A program made the position numbers and the translations under genes. From Brachyspira catarrhinii (GTDB lineage Bacteria > Spirochaetota > Brachyspiria > Brachyspirales > Brachyspiraceae), in contig NZ_SJDU01000132.1 of NCBI RefSeq assembly GCF_005518285.1, positions 1-5,854 of the forward strand: a stretch of 5,854 nt of DNA. The letters run 5' to 3'. Shown here piece after piece: positions 1-5,214 of this stretch. How positions within the stretch are numbered: position 1 is the first letter of the stretch; each line of letters opens with the position of its first letter. The notes under the pieces were generated by a model. That model saw nothing but the letters and a program-made list of their open reading frames with translations, ran no database searches and was not told the DNA's origin.

Positions 1-1254
1 GCGGAATCGGACAACGCTTATAAAATAAAAAACGAAGAGCCGATTTTGGTTATAATGGGAAATCCTCCTTACAATTCAAAGTCGGAAGAGATTAATTGCA
101 AAGAATGGATATTAGATAAATTAAAATTTTATAAAGAAAATTTGAATGAAAAGAAAATTAATTTGGATGACGATTATATAAAATTCATTCGTTTCGCTCA
201 TTGGAAAATGGAAAGCGCAGAAAAGGGAATAATCGGAATAATAGTAAACAATTCTTTTATTAGCGGCGTCACTCATAGAGAAATGAGAAGAAAACTTATG
301 CAAACATTCGATGAAATTTATATTTTGGATTTGCATGGCAATGTGAATAAAGGCGAAAAATGTCCCGATGGCTCGGCGGATTTCAATATTTTTAATATAA
401 AGGAAGTCGGCGTTTGTATCGCTTTATTCGTAAAAACGGGAAATAAGAAAAGTCATTATGACGGTGGCGATTGCAAAGTTTATTTTCATGAAATTTTTGG
501 CTCGCAAGAATTCAAAAGAAATTATTTAGCGGACAAATCTATTTATTCGGAAAAATTAATTAAATTGGAAGACGATGAAAAATATCATTGGTTTACTAAA
601 GTTAAAAGCAATGAAAAATATTTAAATGAATTTATCGGATTAACTGAAATTTTTAATATTGTAAATAGCGGAGTAAAAACCGATAGAGATAGTTTATTTA
701 TAGATAAAGATAAAAACGAACTTACAAAAAGAATGAAAATATTATTTTCTAAAAATTTAAATGAAGATTTTATAAATAAATATAATGTAAAAAATTCAAG
801 CGGTTATAAATTAATTGAAAGATTAAAAAATGAAAATTTTGAAGAAAATAATATAATTAAAATCCATTATAGAACTTTTGATTTTCAATTTATTTATTAT
901 AAAGTTGGAATTACAAGCCGCCCATCATTTGAAGTAGCTAAAAATTTTTTAAATGATAAAGAAAATATTGGTTTAATTTTTACAAGAAATGTGACTGATA
1001 ATAATTACAGACATACTTTTATTACAGATAAAATGATAGATGTGCATGTTAATAGTGGACAAGATTATATTGCGCCGCTTTATTTATACGAAGAAAATTC
1101 CGCCGAAGAGTTGGGATTTGAAAATTCATGCAAGCCGAATTGGACGAATTCTTTTAAGGAGTTTTTGAAAAATTATATAAACGATAATCCGAGAGAAATT
1201 TTGAATTATATTTACGCGATTCTTTACTGCCCGAGTTATAGAGAAAATTATTAA
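1..1254 (+). CDS. Type ISP/IIG restriction-modification enzyme, methyltransferase and target-recognition part (5' partial, ends at frameshift)
   Basis: The reading frame is open from base 1, before the first ATG at 46, so this is the interior of a larger protein whose N-terminal part lies outside the window. Fifteen residues after the window edge it shows NPPYN, motif IV of N6-adenine DNA methyltransferases, preceded by the hydrophobic strand ILVIMG. It continues with IIGIIVNNSFISG, HREMRRKLMQTFDEIYILDLHGN and PDGSADFNIF, blocks I recognise from Type ISP/helicase-fused restriction enzymes. Later segments (IKIHYRTFDFQFIYY, GLIFTRNV, YIAPLYLY) fit the C-terminal specificity region. Family members methylate adenine in a target site and cleave unmodified DNA; the helicase and nuclease parts would lie upstream. 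The frame ends at TAA 1252-1254 in mid-domain (…CPSYRENY), and the missing tail is encoded in the next frame. Bases 601-1020 are far more AT-rich than their flanks. Family assignment is firm; activity is doubtful because of the frameshift. Confidence 0.87.
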   Translation, partial: AESDNAYKIKNEEPILVIMGNPPYNSKSEEINCKEWILDKLKFYKENLNEKKINLDDDYIKFIRFAHWKMESAEKGIIGIIVNNSFISGVTHREMRRKLMQTFDEIYILDLHGNVNKGEKCPDGSADFNIFNIKEVGVCIALFVKTGNKKSHYDGGDCKVYFHEIFGSQEFKRNYLADKSIYSEKLIKLEDDEKYHWFTKVKSNEKYLNEFIGLTEIFNIVNSGVKTDRDSLFIDKDKNELTKRMKILFSKNLNEDFINKYNVKNSSGYKLIERLKNENFEENNIIKIHYRTFDFQFIYYKVGITSRPSFEVAKNFLNDKENIGLIFTRNVTDNNYRHTFITDKMIDVHVNSGQDYIAPLYLYEENSAEELGFENSCKPNWTNSFKEFLKNYINDNPREILNYIYAILYCPSYRENY

Positions 1255-1261
1255 AGAAGAT

Positions 1262-1663
1262 TTGAAATATGATTATCCGAGAATTCCGTTTACGAATGAT
1301 AAAAATATTTTCGATAGGTTGCAAAAGTTGGGCGGAGAATTGATTGATTTGCATTTGCTTAAAAAAGTTCCGCAAATCAGCGCAGGCTACCCTGAAAAAG
1401 GCGAGCATAAAATATCTTACTGTAAATATAACGAAGAAGAAAAAAGAATTTATATAAACGAAAAACAATATTTTGAAAATGTGAAAAAAGAAGTTTATCA
1501 TTATTCCATTGGCGGTTATAAGCCGATTGAAAAATATATTAAGGCGAGAGAGATTTTGACTTTGAGCGATATTAAGCATTTGATTAAAGTTGTGTCGATA
1601 ATTGAGAGGACGATTTTAGCGCAGAGGGAGATTAAGGAGGTTTGGCTCTCTACCGTTTGGTAA
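1262..1663 (+). pseudogene. Frameshifted C-terminal remainder of the Type ISP/IIG restriction-modification enzyme
   Basis: This is the C-terminal end of the specificity domain, out of frame with the upstream part. Reading +1 from 1253 gives KEDLKYDYPRIPFTND, joining directly to the upstream SYRENY. Skipping one T at 1251/1252 restores SYRENYKEDLKYDYPRIPF, the spacing I expect in this family (SYRE-KY-KEFLK-DFPRIPF). Further family blocks follow: LGGELIDLHLL, YFENVKKEVYHYSIGGYKPIEKYIKAR and LTLSDIKHLIKVV. The only start near the fragment's beginning is TTG at 1262, with no ribosome binding site, so independent translation is unlikely. The stop is TAA 1661-1663. Possible explanations are a real one-base insertion that inactivates or shortens the enzyme, a sequencing error, or a +1 recoding event at the stop; the first two are more likely. 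Confidence 0.8.
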
Positions 1664-1666
1664 AAC

Positions 1667-1694
1667 TTGAAAAATAAAATATTATTGATATACT
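1667..1694 (+). promoter_or_regulatory. Putative sigma70 promoter for the protease cassette
   Basis: TTGAAA at 1667-1672 and TATACT at 1689-1694 are separated by 16 bases, a good match to a sigma70 promoter. The expected transcription start, about 7 bases after the -10 box, is near 1701. That leaves a leader of roughly 12 bases which begins at the AGAGG ribosome binding site of the gene at 1713. The perfect 10-bp palindrome CTTAATTAAG (1693-1702) overlaps the end of the -10 box and the predicted start; it could be an operator but may be chance in such AT-rich DNA. Confidence 0.5.
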
Positions 1695-1700
1695 TAATTA

Positions 1701-1705
1701 AGAGG
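1701..1705 (+). promoter_or_regulatory. Ribosome binding site for the 85-aa protein
   Basis: AGAGG lies 7 bases before the ATG at 1713 and supports that start. It is one of the clearer Shine-Dalgarno sites in this window. Confidence 0.6.
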
Positions 1706-1712
1706 TTAAATT

Positions 1713-1970
1713 ATGTCCACAAGAGAAGAAATACAAAAAGAAGTCGACAATAATTATCAATTCTTCTTAAAAGAAAAAGATAAAATCCCAAATTATTTGC
1801 TTGATAAATATGTCTTAATAAGAAAAGAGGAATTTATAGAATATTTTGACAGCATTGATGACGCTATAAAATATGCAAAAATAAAATACGAAGATAATTT
1901 ATATTCCGTTCAAAAAGTAAACGATTTGCCGATAAATTTAGGATTTATGGGAAATATGCTAAATGCCTAA
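1713..1970 (+). CDS. Small DUF5678-like protein, partner of the aspartic protease
   Basis: An 85-residue soluble protein with no signal peptide or membrane segment. It has a charged N-terminal helix (about residues 3-24, REEIQKEVDNNYQFFLKEKDK), then a short domain: LLDKYVLIRKEEFIEYFDSIDDAIKYAK (29-56), YSVQKVND and a C-terminal LGFMGNML. The pattern 'KYVLI…I.YFDS..DA..YA' is like DUF5678-type proteins, which I recall lying directly upstream of retropepsin-like proteases in diverse bacteria. That arrangement is seen here: the stop overlaps the protease start by 8 bp (ATGCCTAA, 1963-1970), so the two genes are very probably translationally coupled. The start is set by the AGAGG site and a promoter at 1667-1694. 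Function is unknown; a substrate, inhibitor or regulator of the protease is plausible inference. The family label rests on pattern memory, without a profile search. Confidence 0.75.
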   Translation: MSTREEIQKEVDNNYQFFLKEKDKIPNYLLDKYVLIRKEEFIEYFDSIDDAIKYAKIKYEDNLYSVQKVNDLPINLGFMGNMLNA

Positions 1971-2346
1971 AATAACGCTTAATTTGATAAATAATCAATT
2001 ATTAGCTGACGCTTTTATTATGCAAGATAATAAGATAAAAACGCCCGTTAAAATTTTATTCGATACTGGAGCAACCGTAAGCGCTATAATCGGCAAAGTA
2101 GCTAAACAATTAAATTTAATTCCAATTTCTAAAACTCGCCTACAAACTCCTACGGGATTAAGTATAGTTAATATTTATGAAATCAATTTAATAATTCCTT
2201 TAAATAAAAATGAAATAAATTTTGAACAAAAAATTAAAGCGTTGGAAATAGCCGATAATATTGATTTTGATATAATAATAGGTATGGACATAATAAGCAA
2301 AGGTTGTTTAATAGTATCTGATAATATTTTTATATTTAATATATAA
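1963..2346 (+). CDS. Retropepsin-like (clan AA) aspartic protease
   Basis: A 127-residue protein with the layout of a single-domain aspartic protease that would act as a homodimer. The catalytic Asp-Thr-Gly triad is D34-T35-G36 in VKILFDTGATVSAI, with the typical strand before it and the Ala/hydrophobic residues after it. The second hallmark, the hydrophobic-hydrophobic-Gly block before the C-terminal helix, is IIIGMDIISKG (104-114). The spacing of about 70 residues between them suits the pepsin half-fold. There is no signal peptide or membrane segment, so it is probably cytosolic. No reverse transcriptase, gag or integrase lies nearby, so it is a stand-alone bacterial protein and not part of a retroelement. 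It overlaps the 85-aa gene by 8 bp and has no separate ribosome binding site, consistent with coupled translation. The physiological substrate is unknown. The protease fold assignment is strong; its role is open. Confidence 0.85.
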   Translation: MPKITLNLINNQLLADAFIMQDNKIKTPVKILFDTGATVSAIIGKVAKQLNLIPISKTRLQTPTGLSIVNIYEINLIIPLNKNEINFEQKIKALEIADNIDFDIIIGMDIISKGCLIVSDNIFIFNI

Positions 2347-2347
2347 T

Positions 2348-2376
2348 TTGACAAAATTTAATAATTTTATTATAAT
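2348..2376 (+). promoter_or_regulatory. Perfect-consensus sigma70 promoter
   Basis: TTGACA (2348-2353) and TATAAT (2371-2376) are separated by exactly 17 bases, the ideal sigma70 arrangement with no mismatch. It begins one base after the protease stop codon. Transcription should start near 2383, giving a leader of about 50 bases before the ATG at 2433. It would drive the 71-aa and 132-aa genes and possibly aroC, because no other promoter is evident before 3036. Confidence 0.75.
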
Positions 2377-2392
2377 TAAAAAAGTCGGTTTT

Positions 2393-2430
2393 AAATTCCG
2401 AAGTTTATAATATATTTAATCAAGGAATTT
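2393..2430 (+). promoter_or_regulatory. Possible leader hairpin masking the ribosome binding site of the 71-aa gene
   Basis: AAATTCC (2393-2399) is perfectly complementary to GGAATTT (2424-2430), which contains the core of the AAGGA ribosome binding site (2422-2426) six bases before ATG 2433. The stem would be 7 bp with a 24-base loop. A short competing stem, TCGG (2385-2388) with CCGA (2398-2401), uses part of the same arm. The ribosome binding site is clear; the regulatory fold is speculative because short complementary runs are common in AT-rich DNA. Confidence 0.3.
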
Positions 2431-2432
2431 TT

Positions 2433-2648
2433 ATGTATAAAAATAGCGTAAAAGAAGAAAAAAAATTGCTTAATCTTGCTTTAAAATATAGGGAAGAAAT
2501 AGGCGAAGAAGATTTTAACGCCATTGTTAGTTTATGTTATGGTAGAATAATGGGAAAAAAAATAAACGATTCTATAAATAGAGTAATAATTCCCGCTTGC
2601 AATAGAATAACAAAAACGATGGTAAATATTAATTATGGCAGAAAATAA
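2433..2648 (+). CDS. Small protein of unknown function, first gene of a two-gene unit
   Basis: A 71-residue basic, probably helical, soluble protein with no signal peptide or membrane segment. The N-terminal half is a charged helix (VKEEKKLLNLALKYREEIGEEDF, about 6-28). The C-terminal half contains SLCYGRIMGKK (33-43) and VIIPACNRITKTMVNINYGRK, with two cysteines (35, 56) too far apart and too few to suggest a metal site. The start is supported by AAGGA six bases upstream and a perfect-consensus promoter at 2348-2376. Its last 14 bp overlap the start of the downstream membrane-protein gene, so the two products are probably made together. I do not recognise the family. The pairing of a small soluble protein with a small membrane protein resembles some toxin-antitoxin or abortive-infection layouts, but nothing in the sequence proves this. 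Confidence 0.65.
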   Translation: MYKNSVKEEKKLLNLALKYREEIGEEDFNAIVSLCYGRIMGKKINDSINRVIIPACNRITKTMVNINYGRK

Positions 2649-3033
2649 CAATAAAATTAGCAATAAAAATAATAAAAAACTTCTTTCTGAAGAAAATAAT
2701 AAACTAAAAGAAAAAGAAATTAAAACAGGTATAGTTGAACGTCAATTTATGTCTCTTATGGGTTCTTTTAATCCTACTCCGCAACTTTCGGAAGATAATA
2801 TAAATAAATTGATAGAAAACGATGATAAACATGATGAAAGAAAATTTAAAGACAAAAGAGAAATAAGAATTACAGCTATAATTATTATAGCGATAATAAT
2901 GTTTATAATATTTATATTCAAAGATAATATCGAATTATTAAAGGATATTCTTATTCCTATTATTCTTTCATTTTTCACAGCCATTGGCGGATACGGTTAT
3001 GGATATAAAAAAGGAAAAGATGCTGACGATTAA
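2635..3033 (+). CDS. Two-segment inner-membrane protein of unknown function
   Basis: 132 residues with three parts. Residues 1-30 are an Asn/Lys/Glu-rich, low-complexity, probably disordered tail. Residues 31-78 are a polar region (GIVERQFMSLMGSFNPTPQLSEDNINKLIEN, then the charged DDKHDERKFKDKREIR). Residues 79-95 (ITAIIIIAIIMFIIFIF) and about 102-124 are two membrane segments, the second ending in GGYGYGYKKGK. The basic residues before segment 1 and after segment 2 place both ends in the cytoplasm, with a short KDNIE loop outside. The Gly/Tyr repeat GGYGYGY could pack helices in an oligomer. Translation is likely coupled to the 71-aa gene (14-bp overlap). aroC follows after only 2 bp. I do not recognise the family; small two-segment effectors of SLATT or DUF2335 type have a similar layout, but no diagnostic motif is visible. 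Confidence 0.7.
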   Translation: MAENNNKISNKNNKKLLSEENNKLKEKEIKTGIVERQFMSLMGSFNPTPQLSEDNINKLIENDDKHDERKFKDKREIRITAIIIIAIIMFIIFIFKDNIELLKDILIPIILSFFTAIGGYGYGYKKGKDADD

Positions 3034-3035
3034 AT

Positions 3036-4136
3036 ATGGGAAGCGTGTTTGGAAAAAATATTAAATTAAGTTTGTTCGGCGAATCGCATGGAGAAGCCAT
3101 CGGATGTGTTATTGACGGTTTTCCGAATGGGATTAAAATTGACAACGATTTTATAGAATTAGAAATGGAGCGAAGAAGAGCGAAAAATTCGAGCATATCG
3201 ACTACAAGAAACGAAAAAGATAAAGTGGAAATTCTTTCGGGTTTGCTTGAAAATAAAACTACGGGAATGCCGATAGCCGCGATAATAAGAAATGAAAATA
3301 AAAGAAGCGGGGATTATTCAAACTTAAAAATAATGCCTCGCCCTTCTCATAGCGATTTTACGGCGATGATAAGGTATCAAAATTATAACGACATAAGAGG
3401 CGGAGGACATTTTTCTGGAAGGCTAACAGCTCCTTTAGTATTTGCGGGCGCTTTATGTAAATTGGCTTTGAAAGAAAAATTTGGTATAAATATAGCAGCT
3501 CATATAAAACAAATCTATAATATAAAAGACAAATATCCAAACGACAGATTGCCAAGTTATAAAGAATTTGTTAATAATTACAAAAAAGAATTATCCGTAT
3601 TCGACAATGACGCGATGAACGAAATGATAAAAATAATTAAAGAAGCAAAAATGAATATGGATTCAGTCGGCGGAATTATAACGGTAGTCGCTTTTAATGT
3701 TCCAGTGGGATTTGGAGAGCCTTTTTTTTCTTCTATTGAAAGCAGAATAGCGGAGTCGATGTTCGGAGTTCCCGCGGTTAAAGGAATTGAATTTGGACTC
3801 GGATTCGATTTTGTTAATTATAAAGGAAGCGAATGCAATGACGCTTATACGATAAAAAATAATAAAATAAAAACGAAAACTAATAATAACGGCGGAATTT
3901 TGGGAGGAATTTCAAACGGAATGCCGATTGTCGTTAATGTCGCAATCAAACCTACTCCTTCTATAGCGAAAGAGCAATTAACTTTGAATATAAAAACTAA
4001 AAAAGAAGAAAAACTTATAATTAAAGGAAGACATGACCCTTGCATTGCCGTTCGGGCAGTTCCCGTTTTGGAAGCGGCTTTATCGGTTGCATTATTAGAT
4101 TTATGCGTTGAAATGAAAGGAAAATTTTTGAAATAA
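3036..4136 (+). CDS. aroC: Chorismate synthase
   Basis: Converts 5-enolpyruvylshikimate-3-phosphate to chorismate, the last step of the shikimate pathway, using reduced FMN; it is a cytosolic homotetramer. At 366 residues it is full length for the family. The N-terminus MGSVFGKNIKLSLFGESHG is diagnostic and fixes the start. The catalytic histidines are H18 (GESHG) and H105 (MPRPSHSD, where most members have PGHAD). Other signatures are ERRR (45-48), RGGGHFSGR (121-129), and GRHDPCIAVRAVP (331-343) followed by E346. ATG 3036 lies 2 bp after the preceding stop, and no ribosome binding site lies at usable distance; the nearest AAGGAA (3011-3016) is about 19 bases away. Translation therefore probably depends on ribosomes finishing the membrane-protein gene. 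No other shikimate gene is in the window. Base composition is clearly less AT-rich than in the block upstream, as expected for a resident core gene. Confidence 0.97.
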   Translation: MGSVFGKNIKLSLFGESHGEAIGCVIDGFPNGIKIDNDFIELEMERRRAKNSSISTTRNEKDKVEILSGLLENKTTGMPIAAIIRNENKRSGDYSNLKIMPRPSHSDFTAMIRYQNYNDIRGGGHFSGRLTAPLVFAGALCKLALKEKFGINIAAHIKQIYNIKDKYPNDRLPSYKEFVNNYKKELSVFDNDAMNEMIKIIKEAKMNMDSVGGIITVVAFNVPVGFGEPFFSSIESRIAESMFGVPAVKGIEFGLGFDFVNYKGSECNDAYTIKNNKIKTKTNNNGGILGGISNGMPIVVNVAIKPTPSIAKEQLTLNIKTKKEEKLIIKGRHDPCIAVRAVPVLEAALSVALLDLCVEMKGKFLK

Positions 4137-4235
4137 AAATTAATAATAAATAAGAAATAAAGAATTATATATTTTTACCGTTAATATTAATAATAAAAAA
4201 ATAATTTAATCAATAAAATTTAAGTAAAAATAAAA
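4137..4235 (+). other. AT-rich intergenic spacer
   Basis: The longest gap between genes, 99 bases, almost entirely A and T. It contains the palindrome TTAATATTAA (4181-4190) and a 12-base direct repeat ATTAATAATAAA (4139-4150 and 4186-4197). I see no GC-rich hairpin with a T-run that would be a convincing terminator for aroC. I also see no clear -35/-10 pair, although a promoter for the next gene would be expected here. Confidence 0.5.
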
Positions 4236-4847
4236 ATGAAAAAAATAACTTTTATAATATTTGTAATTTTTAGTTTAAATCTTTATTCAAAAGTCGGATT
4301 TAAAGAATCCACAATAATTGAAAAAAAAGATTACGGTTATATAGTTTATGCGGAAGATTATTATAGATTATATTCTTTGCCTTCCTATTATTTAGAATAC
4401 GATATGCTTAAAAATGTCGATTATTTAGAGCGAGCCTTGAATGCGCCTTTCGATTTTGTAAACAGAGCGTTAACGATAATAGAAACGGAAGAATCCTATA
4501 CTCGATATAAAGACTTGATGCATATGCAATTTAATTATCTTATAACTCAAAATTATATTTATATCGCGGGACTTTACGATAAAGAAAATTATTATTTTTA
4601 CAATTCGCAGTTTGACGAAGATATAAAGAAAAGTTTTGAATACGCGACTTATTTTTATAATTTGGCGAAAGAAAGATGGGCGATTACGAAAGATTTAGCT
4701 CAAAAAGTTATGGTTAATAAATCGAAATTGGAAATGGATAATTTAATCGACAAGGCTTATAAAATCGCTCTCGGCGAAATCGATTATAATAAAACCGCCG
4801 ACAGACAACTTAAACATATAGAAAATATTTTATCTCAAATGAATTAA
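4236..4847 (+). CDS. Exported Tyr-rich protein of unknown function
   Basis: A 203-residue protein with a clear N-terminal signal peptide: MKK, a hydrophobic core ITFIIFVIFSLNL, and a likely cleavage after YS (residue 18). There is no lipobox cysteine, so the mature protein should be soluble in the periplasm or attached to the outer envelope. About 12% of residues are tyrosine (25 of 203). Blocks such as DYYRLYSLPSYYLEYDML (41-58), YLERALNAPFDFVNRALTIIETEESYTRYKDLMHM, and FEYATYFYNLAKERW suggest an all-helical, perhaps TPR-like, fold. From memory these blocks resemble an uncharacterised spirochaete family, unverified here. The C-terminus is a charged helix (KTADRQLKHIENILSQMN). No good Shine-Dalgarno site precedes the ATG, but the signal peptide supports this start. 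The guanidinium exporter gene follows after 31 bp. Function is unknown. Confidence 0.75.
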   Translation: MKKITFIIFVIFSLNLYSKVGFKESTIIEKKDYGYIVYAEDYYRLYSLPSYYLEYDMLKNVDYLERALNAPFDFVNRALTIIETEESYTRYKDLMHMQFNYLITQNYIYIAGLYDKENYYFYNSQFDEDIKKSFEYATYFYNLAKERWAITKDLAQKVMVNKSKLEMDNLIDKAYKIALGEIDYNKTADRQLKHIENILSQMN

Positions 4848-4878
4848 AATTAATTATTTAAATAAAAAGGTTAATATT

Positions 4879-5199
4879 ATGGAATGGATATATTTAATTT
4901 TAGCGGGAATTCTTGAAATATTTTGGGCTACATGTTTAAAATTATCAAACGGATTTACCATATTAAAGTTTTCAATATTAACGATTACAGGAATGGTTTT
5001 TAGTTTTGTTTTTTTAGCTCAAGCTACAAAAATTTTGCCTCTCGGAACTTCTTACGCTATTTGGACAGGAATTGGAGCTTTAGGTTCTGTAATAATTGGA
5101 ATTATATTGTTTAAAGAAGTTTTTACATTGCCGAAAGTTTTATTTGTGACGCTTCTTTTGATTGGAATAATAGGTTTAAAAGTAACTTCTTCTCATTAA
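4879..5199 (+). CDS. gdx: SMR-family guanidinium exporter (Gdx/SugE type)
   Basis: A 106-residue inner-membrane protein with four hydrophobic segments (about 2-20, 29-50, 55-78, 83-102), the normal length for small multidrug resistance proteins. It carries the essential E13 within LAGILEIFWA and the Gdx-type residues G10, W16, S42, Y59 and W62. The block LPLGTSYAIWTGIGALGSVIIGI matches E. coli SugE/Gdx closely, and the ending GIIGLKVTSSH matches as well. Gdx proteins export guanidinium in exchange for protons as dual-topology homodimers, so a single gene is sufficient, as seen here. AAGG (4867-4870) lies 8 bases before the ATG. The 31-base gap upstream is too small and lacks the hairpins of a guanidine riboswitch. 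Thiamine pyrophosphokinase starts 15 bp downstream, so the two are likely co-transcribed. A broader quaternary-ammonium exporter (Qac/EmrE type) is possible but fits the motifs less well. Confidence 0.9.
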   Translation: MEWIYLILAGILEIFWATCLKLSNGFTILKFSILTITGMVFSFVFLAQATKILPLGTSYAIWTGIGALGSVIIGIILFKEVFTLPKVLFVTLLLIGIIGLKVTSSH

Positions 5200-5214
5200 A
5201 AATTATAAATCAAT

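Noticed and set aside
1240..1262. Programmed +1 frameshifting at the TAA stop, as in prfB
   Set aside because: The form (stop codon, +1 shift) fits, but no Shine-Dalgarno-like stimulator sits just upstream and the family does not use recoding; a simple insertion is more economical.
1154..1579. 141-codon open frame on the minus strand
   Set aside because: It is antisense to the restriction-enzyme coding sequence, is Phe/Ile/Asn-rich low complexity, matches no motif and arises from the AT-rich codons of the real gene.
1963..2346. Aspartic protease as part of a retroelement or retrovirus-like remnant
   Set aside because: No reverse transcriptase, integrase, capsid-like gene or terminal repeats are present; the DUF5678-like partner fits a stand-alone bacterial cassette.
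2742..3196. Minus-strand open frames opposite the membrane protein and the start of aroC
   Set aside because: Their Ile/Leu/Ser-rich sequences mirror the membrane segment and the aroC codons; there is no ribosome binding site or family signal.
4139..4197. 12-base direct repeat ATTAATAATAAA and palindrome TTAATATTAA as attachment or binding sites
   Set aside because: The spacer is nearly pure A/T, where such matches are expected by chance; there is no second copy elsewhere and no mobile gene nearby.
4848..4878. Guanidine riboswitch upstream of gdx
   Set aside because: Only 31 bases of A/T-rich sequence are present, without the paired hairpins or ACGR loops of the known classes.
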